Assembly (NCBI GenBank): GCA_001939145.1
Contig: LSRX01001632.1
Coordinates: 1-64,000, forward strand
DNA: 64,000 bases
Source of the DNA: Symbiodinium microadriaticum
Taxonomy: Eukaryota; Sar; Dinophyceae; Suessiales; Symbiodiniaceae
Direction of reading: 5' to 3'
Made by a program: the position numbers and the translations under genes. Shown here one piece after another: positions 42,614 to 53,600 of this stretch; within the stretch, counting starts at the first letter, position 1; every line of letters begins with the position of its first letter. The notes beneath the pieces are model-generated. The model had not been told where the DNA came from. It saw nothing but the letters and a program-made list of their open reading frames with translations, and searched no databases.

Positions 42614-45598
42614 CTAGTACCGGGGGCCTTCATAGGCTTTGCGGTTTAGGGTTTTTTTTAGGTGCAATAGCCTGTGTACTCCATCCAGGACAGAATTACA
42701 CTTGGTCTGAGACCAAAAGAAAAGGATGCACTTAATCAGACAACTCTTCACATGGACACTCAGTTGGAGTAGCACAGGCAGCAAAAGCATCCACATCACC
42801 AGCATCCACATCAACCACCAGACACACTGCATGAGAGGCCTCCTCAACACCCACAGCCTGCTCGACCACAGCATCGAGAGAGGCACCAGCACCCGCAACG
42901 TTCGCAGCTTCGGCAGCCTGGGAGGCATTCCCACGGCGAAGGTCATCCCGACCCCGGCTACGTTTACGAACACGGACATCATGAGGCAGAGAAACACCTG
43001 ATTGATCCAAGAAGTTCTCGCGTAGACGAGGACATGGTCCGCGTGCACGACAGTAGATTATCCACTGCCTCATCCTCACGTCTCTGGATGGTACACAGCT
43101 CTTGGTCACCCCGGTTGGTTCCGGATTCATCGGGGACACGACGTCCTTCTTGCACATGTAGCCGACGGGCATGTTGTCGCCAAAGCGTCGTCGATATCCA
43201 ACGATAATGTCCCGCCGTACCGTCGTCGGAAACATGTCCCAAAGCTCGCCGGTCGTAGTGGGTAAGCTGGGCGAAGGGGGTGGATGCCTTGCCAAATGTG
43301 GCGTTCCATTGCTGCAGCATGAAAGGGTACAGCTGAATGAGGACACCCCAGCCAGACCAGGAGTTCCTCCAAGGCTTCGCCAAGCAGGCGGTACTGGTGG
43401 TTGAGGCGACGTTGTCGGCCAAGAAGACGACGTAGAACATCCACCACATCACCTCCACTGGCGAGAACGAATTGGGAGTTGACAAGGTCGCATTTTCCAC
43501 CGTAGAGGTCGAACTGGTCGTACTGGTCCACATGACCATTGGGTGCATCGAAGATATCAAGGATGTCTGGCAATCTGTCCAGTCAAGAAACAGACCCGTG
43601 CTCACCGAAAGCTCGTTCACAGTAGTGGTGCTAGAGCTGGTGTTGTTCATGTCAGGCCCATTAAACAGCGACGCCTGTCCCTGCATGAGTGCGGCTTCGT
43701 CTGTCGTGTCACTCGCGCGGACCACATTGGAGCCACTTGATGAAGCTGCACCAAAACGACAATGTTCGTTGGACCAATCCACCAAGGGGTTGGTGACGCA
43801 CAGGCCAGGGTGGTGGTGGACCTCGTGCCGTACAGTCATCAGGCTCAGCATCCACATGAACGAGCTCACTTCGGAGTTCACCGCGACAGAGCTGTCTGCA
43901 AACAAGCCGACATCACCGTCGTCGCTGGAAGACGACTGTCTGGTTGGGGAGCGGCTTCGATCTCGATGTCGATCAGTTGATGATGAAGGTTGTTCCCGAG
44001 AACATGCTCCCATACTGTCGAACCATCCCCAGGTACTCGTTGAAGAGGAAGATACCGAGGTAGGCGGCGCAGGAGAACCGTTAGAATAGTCTCGAGGCTA
44101 TGCAACCCATTTTCGACTTTGGCCGTGAGTCTCGTGAGTGCCCATCTGGATTCAAGCCCCGTGCCTACAACCTGGTGCTATCCAGCGATGAAAGCTGATT
44201 GTCAACACGTTGGATAGTTTCATGAGGAACACCAGTTTCTTGTAAAGTCGCCCTTTCTGAGTTCGCCATCATCCAGGTAACCTCACCCTCCAGAGTGCGT
44301 ACGTTGGGGTACAAGCCATCATTGGGTAAGGCCGGCTGATGGGAGACGTAGACCACGTCGTACTCGAATCTGATGAAGACCATGAACAAGAGTCACCCCA
44401 GGTGTCCCATCCAGACCAGGTGGAGGAAGAAGCTGGGCTATGATGCCAGTGCCACTCAGCCGTCCACGTACCATGACTGGACACCCCTGTGGAGAAAGCG
44501 ACCTGGTTGATGAGGAAGTTCCTGTGTCAGCTGAAGCATTGCACGAAGAGAGTGAAGGCTCGGCCTGGACAGGCGCAGACTCTTCACCCGGTTGATCAGC
44601 AGGTGTTGCAGGATCAACTTGATCGCTGAATCGATTGGACATGTTGTTCCTGGCAGCTTCCTGCATCTGCTTATCCTTATTGTAATTCTCTAACCAAGCT
44701 GGGCGCCATTTCCCAGCGTTCTTGCTTTCGTTTCATTCTGATCTCGCCAGTGCCTCCACGGCGTGCTCGCATCTCTGGGGGGGTTCGTGGTCTGTTAATC
44801 CGAATCCCAAACCTCCAGAATCCCACCTGAAAAGAGACATCACCCCCATCAGACGAGGAGAGGCCAGATTCAGTGTCTGCTAGACCAGATTCTTCGCCAG
44901 CAGTCGTACTCGTATCGACGTAATCGAACACCTCGTTTCCAATCTGGCACATTTCTTCATCAGCAGGCGTAGCATGGGCCACGGAAGTAGTAGCATCACC
45001 CAAGCCAAAGCATGAAGAGGAAGCGGGGGTGGGCAGGTACCGGCTTCGGCTTCTTCTGGGACAGGATTGAGTAGAGGAGCTTCATCAGTGACGCCTTGTT
45101 GTTGTGCATGGCGTTCCCGGCGTCTGTCGCGGATGTTGCCGTTGGGGTGGTGCCATCGGCCACATCCTGCACGACTATGCCCGCCTCTTTGCATAATTCC
45201 CTGGTCTCTTCGGGCTGGTCAAGGCTCTTGTCCATGAGGCTCAGATTCCCGGTGTGGGTCTTAAGCAGGCTCACTGTGTGTGGAGGGCGTCTGCGAAGAG
45301 AGCCATCACATACAAGTGGAGCCCAATTAGGTGCTCCAGGTCCAAGGTCACCCCCAACGCTAAATTCGTTGAAGGAGAGCAGGGCCTCAAACTCAGAGAG
45401 GTTGGCAAAGTAGACGGTTGTAGGGTTGCCCGACGTAGAAGAGGCTGGGGTGCTGGATCCCATAGACTTGCCCGACGTAGAAGAGAACGCAGTGCTGGAT
45501 CCCGTAGACGAAGGGCCACGAGTAGCACACACAGTGAGACGAAATCCTGTACAACACATACAGACACAGAGGAGGTACAGGAGGACGAGGACCACCAT
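42614..45598 (-). pseudogene. Frame-shifting coding-like region, unknown protein (gene with introns or pseudogene)
   Basis: Protein-like sequence continues on the minus strand for about 3 kb but moves among frames. It begins at ATG 45598 with a hydrophobic segment (VVLVLLYLLCVCMCCTGF), likely a signal or anchor, then a Ser/Thr-rich stretch made by a 42-bp tandem repeat and an acidic disordered region (to about 44850). Later islands include KWRPAWLENYNKDKQMQEAA (about 44640-44710), EYDVVYVSHQPALPNDGLYP (about 44310-44370), QRRLNHQYRLLGEALEELLV (about 43360-43420) and VRRDIIVGYRRRFGDNMPVG (about 43160-43220), with a closing frame ending at 42732 (TECPCEELSD). Some frame changes fall near AG or GT, so unspliced introns are possible; others look like decay. 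No known family recognised. Confidence 0.45.
45422..45505 (-). repeat. 42-bp tandem repeat inside the Ser/Thr-rich region
   Basis: Two copies of a unit starting TTGCCCGACGTAGAAGAG on the plus strand, 42 bp apart and in frame (14 codons), encoding SSTSGK/SSTSGN-type repeats. Confidence 0.75.
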
Positions 45599-45659
45599 AC
45601 AGACAGGCCACCGAGGAAGGCGAGCTGCAGACACAACCAGATCAAATCTCCAGATCCTC

Positions 45660-46621
45660 GGTGCAAGCTGGGTTTAGGGTTTGGGGTTTAGGGCTTAGGG
45701 TTGGCTTAGGGTTTGGGTTATAGTACAGTCATAGAAAGGAACAACACGGGATAAGACTGGTAATGCAGGACCCTAGGAGTTTTTCGTCGTCATGTGCAAC
45801 CACGAACACAAAGACCTTGCAACCGGTGCCACTGCATTTTTTAGACCCCCTTACCGGAGTCCATATATAAACCCCGAACGGAACCCTGAACCCTCATAGA
45901 AACCCTAGAACCCTTATGACCACGGCTCTTTGTTCACGGAGATGCTTGGTTCGGAGTTTCTGTCGGCAGCTCACTCGGCAGCAAGGGCGGCTCGAACAAC
46001 TCCCAGTCTTTGGTCAAGTTCCATGCCTGCACCAACAACCGTGGAAACTTTGTTTCTTAACCCAAATTGTTCTTGCTCTTGTGATGATAAGTATTACTTC
46101 TAGGATACGTGTTTGTAGTGGTGGCATACGAGCATTGCCATGATTGCTTAGCTTTGCTTTGGGTATGAGCAGCGAATGACCTTTGACACATCTGGGATGC
46201 AGGGATGAGGATCAGGGGTGTCGGGCTACAAGATGTTAGTGGCTTTGGGGTAACTTCGGGCCCAAAACTTAAGCCCCAAAGCCTATGACCGACAACAAAG
46301 GACCCAGACTTCTCTGAAACCAATAATGCCTGTAGCTCTTCTTGGTTACTGGCTGGGACTGAGGATACCAAAAATTTCGCAGCAGGTGCAGGAATCGTGC
46401 GCCGCGTTAGCGTTTAGATTTAAGTTGACACTTTAGCACTTCTGTGTTCAACCTTTAGCGTTTAGCCTTTGGGTTTGGGGGCCTTTAGGGTTTAGGGCTT
46501 AGGGCTTTGGGTTTTGGTTTAGGGTGTTGGGTTTCGGGTTTGAGTTTAGACTTGTGGGCTAGGCCTTTGGGAATTTCCGGAAGCCCGAATCCCTCAACTC
46601 CAAACCGCCCAAACCCCAAAC
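45660..46621. other. Short telomere-like words and unique DNA
   Basis: TTTAGGG-like at about 45672-45715 and 46480-46530. The rest is unique with open frames near 45916-46371 that show no domain. Confidence 0.4.
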
Positions 46622-46726
46622 TACGGTTGATGATATAAATCCTGCATTCCCCATAATAAGGAATATACCATAATTCCCATAGTTTAGGGTCCTTAAGGTC
46701 ATGCAGGATTTATATCATCAACAGTA
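46622..46726. mobile_element. MITE-like foldback element, family 2, copy 3
   Basis: A 105-bp element with TACGGTTGATGATATAAATC at the left and GATTTATATCATCAACAGTA at the right, a nearly perfect inverted repeat of about 25 bp. The best-preserved ends of the family. It abuts a family-1 element. Confidence 0.82.
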
Positions 46727-46814
46727 GTTGTCTAAGTTAGGGTCCCCTGTCTTAGGTCCCCAATATAGAGTAAGACGCCCTTGTAAAGGGGACCCTAAGT
46801 TAGAGAACTACCCA
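46724..46814. mobile_element. MITE-like foldback element, family 1, copy 4 (diverged)
   Basis: GTAGTTGTCTAAGTTAGGGT at the left and ACCCTAAGTTAGAGAACTAC at the right. It shares three bases (GTA) with the end of the family-2 element, so the two inserted side by side or one into the edge of the other. Confidence 0.7.
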
Positions 46815-47329
46815 GGAAAAGAGGTCGGAATGATTTGTAACAGTGTCTCCTTGTAGTCCATATATACTGATACTCTAACACACCCCGAAACACTCTTCGA
46901 CACGACTCTAAGGCCTCTATATATTGAGCCCTAGATTCTAATCCGAAGCCAGAGCTTTCGGGCTCGGGTTAGGGTTTGGGGTTTAGGAGGGTCTCGAGTT
47001 TAGGGAGGGCTGCAGCCAACACTTCTGAAGGCGAGCCCCAGGCTCCTAAGGAAAGAGGCCTGATGCAGACATACGTTTCGGCACTTCGGGGTGTGAGGTT
47101 CAGGATTTAGCAGGATTTAGGATTTAGGGTTTGAGGTTGTGGGTTTAGGGCTCAGGGTTGAGATTTGGGGTGCAAGCTCTACCCCAAGTTTAGGGCACCC
47201 CCGCGTCAACCCAGCTCCCACGACACGGCAACCGCTCCTCGCGCCCTTGATCCTGGCAGATGGCCCAGCCTGCCTGCTCAATAATTCCGCGGTTTGGGGG
47301 TCGGAGTGGGAGCTGATAGGAATCATTAG
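46815..47329. other. Unique DNA with degenerate telomere-like words
   Basis: TTTAGGG-like at 46965-47000 and 47105-47155; a GC-rich island at 47180-47290 is open on both strands. No gene is called. Confidence 0.4.
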
Positions 47330-47440
47330 TACATGATATGGTTTCCTTCTGTTTCCTTATTTAGTACATGATATGGTGTCCTTATGTTTCCTTACTAAGG
47401 CAACTTGCGTTAAACTTCCTTGACAAGAAAGGGGCAGTTG
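47330..47440. repeat. Dispersed repeat related to SDR intron 2
   Basis: Two tandem units of about 39 bp starting TAGTACATGATATGGT, then TTACTAAGGCAACTTGCGTT and AAACTTCCTTGACAAGAAA. The last part aligns to 26950-26986 inside the SDR gene at roughly 80 percent by eye. It lies just outside the LINE 3' end. Confidence 0.55.
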
Positions 47441-47465
47441 AGGCTGAGCACATAGCACCTATGCT

Positions 47466-47480
47466 TCTGGATTAGGGTTT
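47466..47480. repeat. LINE target-site duplication, copy at 3' end
   Basis: TCTGGATTAGGGTTT, identical to 57078-57092. The last three T are ambiguous with the complement of the A tail, so the duplication is 12-15 bp. Confidence 0.75.
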
Positions 47481-47607
47481 TTTTGACGGGCAGAACTGGG
47501 CAGATCGCGCAAGCTCAATTCGCATGCAGCAGCTTGGGTGCACTTACCGGCACGCTGCTTGTCCAAAAGCGAAAGCGAAAACGGATGAAAAATCAAACAG
47601 ACAGGCC

Positions 47608-50600
47608 TTATCCCTCCACTTCAGGACGAAGTGTTGCCCACCAGGGGGCCGGCCCTGCTGTCTGCACGCTGGGTCTCCAGACGTGCTTGTAGGGTTTAGG
47701 CGGCGCTGGAGGCCCGCTTATATCCCCCTGTTCGTAGATTCGTCGGCAGGTTTCCGCTTTGCGAAGATGCTCTGCCAGACGTTGTCTACTCCAAAATTCT
47801 GTACAGCAAACTTCACACCTGGTGCCGATGGCACAAAGAACGTGTGCTGCACGTTGTTGGTGACGTCTGGCCATGTGGACAGCCAGACCCCTCCGATTAG
47901 GAAATGCCGCCTGGCAACGGTCGCAATTCCACGGAAGGCTGTCTCCTCGAGCTGCTGTAATGCAGACCTCGTCGCACGGAGGACGTGGGCACAAATCCTC
48001 CGGACGCATGCGCCTAGCCTCAATACCCTTGGTGATGTAGGCCTTGCACATGGACCGCAGCATTGATTTTGGCCTGAGCAGAAGGTGCCTGACCTCGACA
48101 AGGCCGGCCTTGTCGCCCGTTGGCAAGCCTATCGCCTGGAGAGCTTTGAGCACAAGAGGCCACCATCCTTCATCGTGTTCCAGCTCTTCAAGGATGGCCG
48201 TTAAGCCTCCTGCGGCCAGCTGCCCCGCTGCACGGACTCTCTCGACATGGAGAAGCTCGTCGGGTAGGGGGAGCTCCAAGGCACTCGCCAATTCGACGTT
48301 GGTGTAACCCTGACTCGAAAAGCCAAGGATTGGGCGAAATGCCCCCCTGTAAAAGCCAAAAATGGCCTCAGAGATCGCCTCCTCCTCCTTGTGTGTCCGC
48401 ACGGACCAGAGTCCCGAGCCGTACAAGAAGCGAGTCAAAATACGACTTTTGACAACTGTCAGTTTCTCTTGCCTAGTCAGGCAAGGATTTCTGAGGAGCC
48501 GGTTCTTGACAGGGCGGAACATCTCCCGTGCCAATTTGAGGCGGTGCTGAACGTCTGGCAGCGAGAATCCGTCCGCCTGTACTGTGGACCCAAGGTAGTC
48601 ATAGGCAGGTGTGACGCGTATATAACCCTTGTTCCGCGCGGTGGAAAAGGGAATTTGCGGGCATTCGGAGCAAAAGACTTCGCGTCTCACCTGTCTGGAC
48701 CCATGGCCGTTGAGGCTAAGCAACGCCTCGGTCTTGCCCGCCCCGTGGTTGGCCCGAAGGCCTGCCCTCTGGAGTTCATCGGCAAAAAGGCCGATGACCT
48801 GCGCCACAGCACCTGGAACGTCTGCCGCCACCTCTGTACGGAGCAGGATGCTGACGTCATCAGCCCATGTAGGCGTGTAGCCAGGGCCCTTGCCAGATGC
48901 AATCGTAGCTTGCAGGCCCGATTCGGCCAGGAAGCTGGACATTCGTGAAAGAAGTCGCCCAAAAATCAGGGAGAACATCACGTCCGCTAGGGGCGCTCCG
49001 GGAGCGGTCCCGCTCCTTGCTACATACGCTTCAGTGGTGTCGACCCTGCTGATGTACCATGTCTGGTTCAGCTGCTTTTGCAGGAAGGTCTGCAGGGCCG
49101 GCGTGAGGGCCTCCGACACTGCGTCCGCACTACTGCGCAGGATGTCGATGAACTCATCCTGTAGGCTTTGGTCATCGAAAAGTGCCTGGGCTCTGGCGCG
49201 CAGCAGGTCCTCATTCTGCTTTTGCTCCTTTGTCAGAGCCAGGAACTCCTTGGCAATGGAGTAGTACGCTGAGGCCGAGTCAATGAAAATGACAGCTCCA
49301 CTGGCCTTGGTGCGTCTGAGATTGGCCAAGTGAGCCTTCACACATGCAGCTGGCAGGTTCAAGGTGAATCCCGGTCTGCCGCCCATCTGGTCTGGAGTGC
49401 CGAGACATGGTAGGGCCTCCAGCAGCTGTGGCCTAACAGCCTTCTGCACAGCCTTATTGTCACTTTCCAGCAACATGATAGCGCGGTATCCTTGATGGAG
49501 GTCCCCGGGCTTGCCTGGTTTCGGCACGCTGATGGATAGCCCGCCACGCCATTGAACTGGTGAAGGGTCGCGGAGGAAGAGCTTGCAGACTACAGGAAAG
49601 TAGTGGATTGCAAGCACCATAGGGTTGGACCTGAAAACCTCAGACGGTAGGCCTGACAAGCCGGGTGCCCGGCCTTTTTGGAGGCCGGCAAACCCGGACG
49701 CCAAATGCGACAGGGTTGGTAGAGCATCCCCATCGAAGCAAGGTGTAGGTCCATTGCTTTGGCTCGTCTGCACCAGCTCTGTCAGTGGCAATGGCTCGGC
49801 ACGTTCGGCAATGGCAAAGTATTTGCCAAAGCTGTCCGCCACATCTTCTTTGGTGACAGGTCTGCCTGCCTCCCCAGTAAGGCTGGGCAGGAGTGCAGGC
49901 GCGCGGTAGCGTCTACCTGTCCGGAGGATGGCACGGAGTTTGTGGGCAAAGACGGCTGGTCCGGCCCCCCGGCACTGCTCAATTCCGCGTCTGGTAAACT
50001 CAGCTTTGTCATGCCACATTGCCGCGCGCATCCGTTTGGCATGCCGGTATTGGCGCGCCCAGGCGCCTGCAGCGAGTCTGCGGTATTTCTGGTCCCGAAG
50101 ACACAGGTTATGATCCGTATCTGCTCTGGATCTCCAGGCATGTAGGCACAGCTGCAAATAGGCCCTGTCAGCTAGCCGTAGCGCATGATTGCTGCATCGA
50201 CGGAGATGCCTGTGCGCCCTTACGAGCTCCAAAGTGGGCTCTGTGAGTGCAGGATTTCGAGGCGCCGACGGACAGTGTATTTCAGCGCCTTTCATGCAGG
50301 AAAAAAGGTGGCGATGGATGCAGTCTACATGTGCCGTGCTGTCTGCAGTCCAGGGGATCGGAGGGCATGCCAGGGCTGCAGCAGCAGCTGTGGTGGCTGC
50401 AGCCGGGTTCTGCCACATGCGTGTATCTAGGCCATTGCGTGTAACCTGCCGGGGCGCAGCAAGTGTGGCATGCAGGTCCAGGCACACAGGCTGGTGATCA
50501 ATGTCTTCATGCAGATCGCCTAGGAGCACACCTGGGTGGACAGTTCCGTGCGCCGCCCATTCTTGTGGCCACGCTACGTAATCAATGAGCTTGCGGTGGC

Positions 50601-53600
50601 CATTGGGGCTAGTCCAAGAGAAGAGCTGTTTCCCGGTGGGAGTCTGCTGCGGGCTTAGACCTAGACCTCGACGACACGCAAACGCAAGGAGTCGTGAGGA
50701 ATTGCCGCACGTGGGCCGGCATTGATGTGTGTCCGCAATTTCGGCTCCACCTGCGAACGTGGCATTTGCATCCATCATGAAGATGGGTACGCAGTTTGCA
50801 GGCGACTTGTGTAGAATCGTGTCGTAGTGTCCCCACCATTCTTGTATGTCAGCATCTGGGGAGCAAGCGGGCAAAGCATGTGCCGACACCAGAAGAACCC
50901 GAACCCCCTGGAAGACGCCGAGGGCAACAAGCACCTGGGGCTCTCGATGAAGAATCGCAAAGGCTTGTCTGTCCCAATGTTTGCTGCGCTTCACCCAGAT
51001 CTGCGCGCCGCCGTGACCCTGCGGCGTACAAGGAGAGTGCAGGACCCAGAAGTCATCAATGGTTGTGATGCCTTCTGTCTTGAGCCGTGTCTCCTGTAGG
51101 CCCGCAATGTCAACTCTGTGCTTCGCAAGGCCTCTGGCAATGAGGTCAGTAGCCCCCGCGCCTCGCAGAGAGAGTGCATTGTATTGCAAGATCCTCAGGT
51201 GGAGGTCGACTCGCTGGGTGGGCGCCTCTTTCGGATGTGTGCCGAAGATGCTGTCGAGCGGTGTTTGTCGTTTAACCGCACAGTGTGCCTGGCTCCATGT
51301 GCCTGAACCGCTCAAGTGTGGCAGTGTGCAAGCGGTTAGCGGATGTGACGGCACCAGCCAGAGCTTGGCAACAACCCCCTCAGAGACAGCCATCCAGAAT
51401 GAGGAGAAGTCTTCAGTGGGGGCATGTTCTTGTTTGAGCACAGATTTGGCAGCGGCATCGGCCAGTCCATTGAGGGCACAACCAGCATGGGCCAAGACCT
51501 TGTGCACTAGCACCGTCTTGCCCTGCATCATCAACAACGCTCGGATCGCCACCGCTGCGTGGGCCACAGCATCTTGAGGCTTGAGGGCGACCTGACCCTG
51601 TATGACATCAATAGCCGCGGCACAATCAACACCAACTTGCACCAGAGGGCAAGGGATCGCGGCGGCAATAGCGAGAGCATGGAGGGCAGCCTCCAGCTCC
51701 CCATCGAATGCAGAGAGTTCAGGCCGCACCTTCGAACCTCCATGCATCGGGCCTCTAGCCACGCCGGCCCGCAAGCCAACCCTCCCAATGTGGTCGCCCT
51801 GGCGGGCAATGATCACAACAGCCCAAGAGGCAAAGGGAGAGCCCGGGAAATACGAACCATCCGTAAACATGAAAAGTTCATCGCACAGCTGAGAGGGATT
51901 CCAGGCCGGAAGGCATGACCAATGTCGCAAAGCCGCATGCCCCAAGGTGCAGAGGGGCGGAGCCTGCTGAGTGAAGCCTGGAAGCACATGGTCGGCAAAA
52001 CAAGCCTCGCAAATGTCCGCATTGACCCCCCAAGTGACCGCGGCAACCGGCTCGGCCACAAGATCTGCCAGGACAATTTGACGTCTTGTGGCCATAGGTT
52101 GTTCAGCCCGAGGCGGGGCTTCGGCGCCTGTGGGACCCTGGCTCAGGGAGTTGCACCCCACGGCACTTGACATAACATGGAGTGTTCGGCGACCAAGCGG
52201 GGTGGGGATCAAAGGAGGAGGCTGCTGGCACAAGGGAGGGACCAGTGTAGCCTGATCTACGCTTGCTGGTTGCGGCCGTGATATTTGCACCTTGACCTGC
52301 AACAAGCTGGTGCTTGTCGCTTCAGCTGTGGATGCGCTGCCTCGAATGAGGCGCTCGCGGATCACAGCTCCATGTGTCGTTCGGGCTGGCAATACTAGCT
52401 CGAAATTTCGTCGGACCGGCAGCCCGAATCCCTGTAGAGGCGTGCCCAGCGGGACATTCAGTTGCAGCCAATGCAAGAGAGTATGCGGGGCCGGGAAAAG
52501 TATAGTAGCACGCTGGCTGCCTTTCGGGACCGACACAAATACTGGAAAAGTGTGTGCGTATACTTGAGGATCGACGAACGTCGTGCCAGGCTCAAAAAAT
52601 CCCGACCAGGCGAGGAATGTTGTCGCTTCAGCCAGGCTCGGCTCCACATTCGACGGCATGTACAGCAACAACGGTGGGTGCTCTGGTCCTAAGACCAAAA
52701 TTGCATGGCAGTTGTGGCCTGGCTCGCCGATTTCGACCCTCCTTTCCAGGATCCGGTTGTCAAGAGTACGCTGCATGGCCTCCCTAATGATCTCTTGGCG
52801 CCCTATGCCTGCAGCAGGGTCCCTCATGAGCTGTTGAAGCGAGGGCACACGCAAAGGCATGCTGAAAAAGCGCAGATCCGGCAGGATATCGTACAGCGCA
52901 TCAATTGGTGTCACGCGCGCTGATGGCGGGGCTTGCTCGACTTGAATCAAATCCCCTGTTATCAGGGTCCTGTCTGATGCTGTATGAGGGATTCCGTTCA
53001 AGGAGGCTTGATAGCCCCTGCGCCGATGCGCCTCAGAGATCAGGTGGCCTGCCACTACATCACAATCGACTGACATCTCTTGAAGCAGGGAGCCGTCGAG
53101 GGAGTAGTCTTGGAGAATATGGCACATCACTCCAATGTCAGTGGCTGGATACACTAGAAAAATTACAATCCGGTTGGCCGGTTGGGCCGCCTGTCGCGGT
53201 GCAGCCGAAGCTAGAGACACGACCGGTCGGTGCGGCACCCGTCCTTGCAACCCCAAGATGAACAGCAGTTCACACAAAGATTGCCGAACGCTGGCGGTCC
53301 GGATTGGCTGCGGCGCCAGCCGGATGACAGTGCCTCCACCGGCCAGAACAAAGGAAACGGTCTCAGTGGGGCTAGATGCTTGCGCCGTGGTGAGCACCGC
53401 TGTACTGGTCAACGTTGTGGGTCCGCCCTGCGTCATAAGCCAATCAAGCTGTAGTTGGACGCGCGGCTCCAGAACCACCTTAAGCCACTGAACCTCGCTG
53501 AGGTCAATGGGCAGTGTCTCCCATATACGGCCCGTGGGGTCCTGCAAGAAAACACCATCAAGTCGCAGGACATGCTCAACAGTTGACGCAGTGGCAGGTG

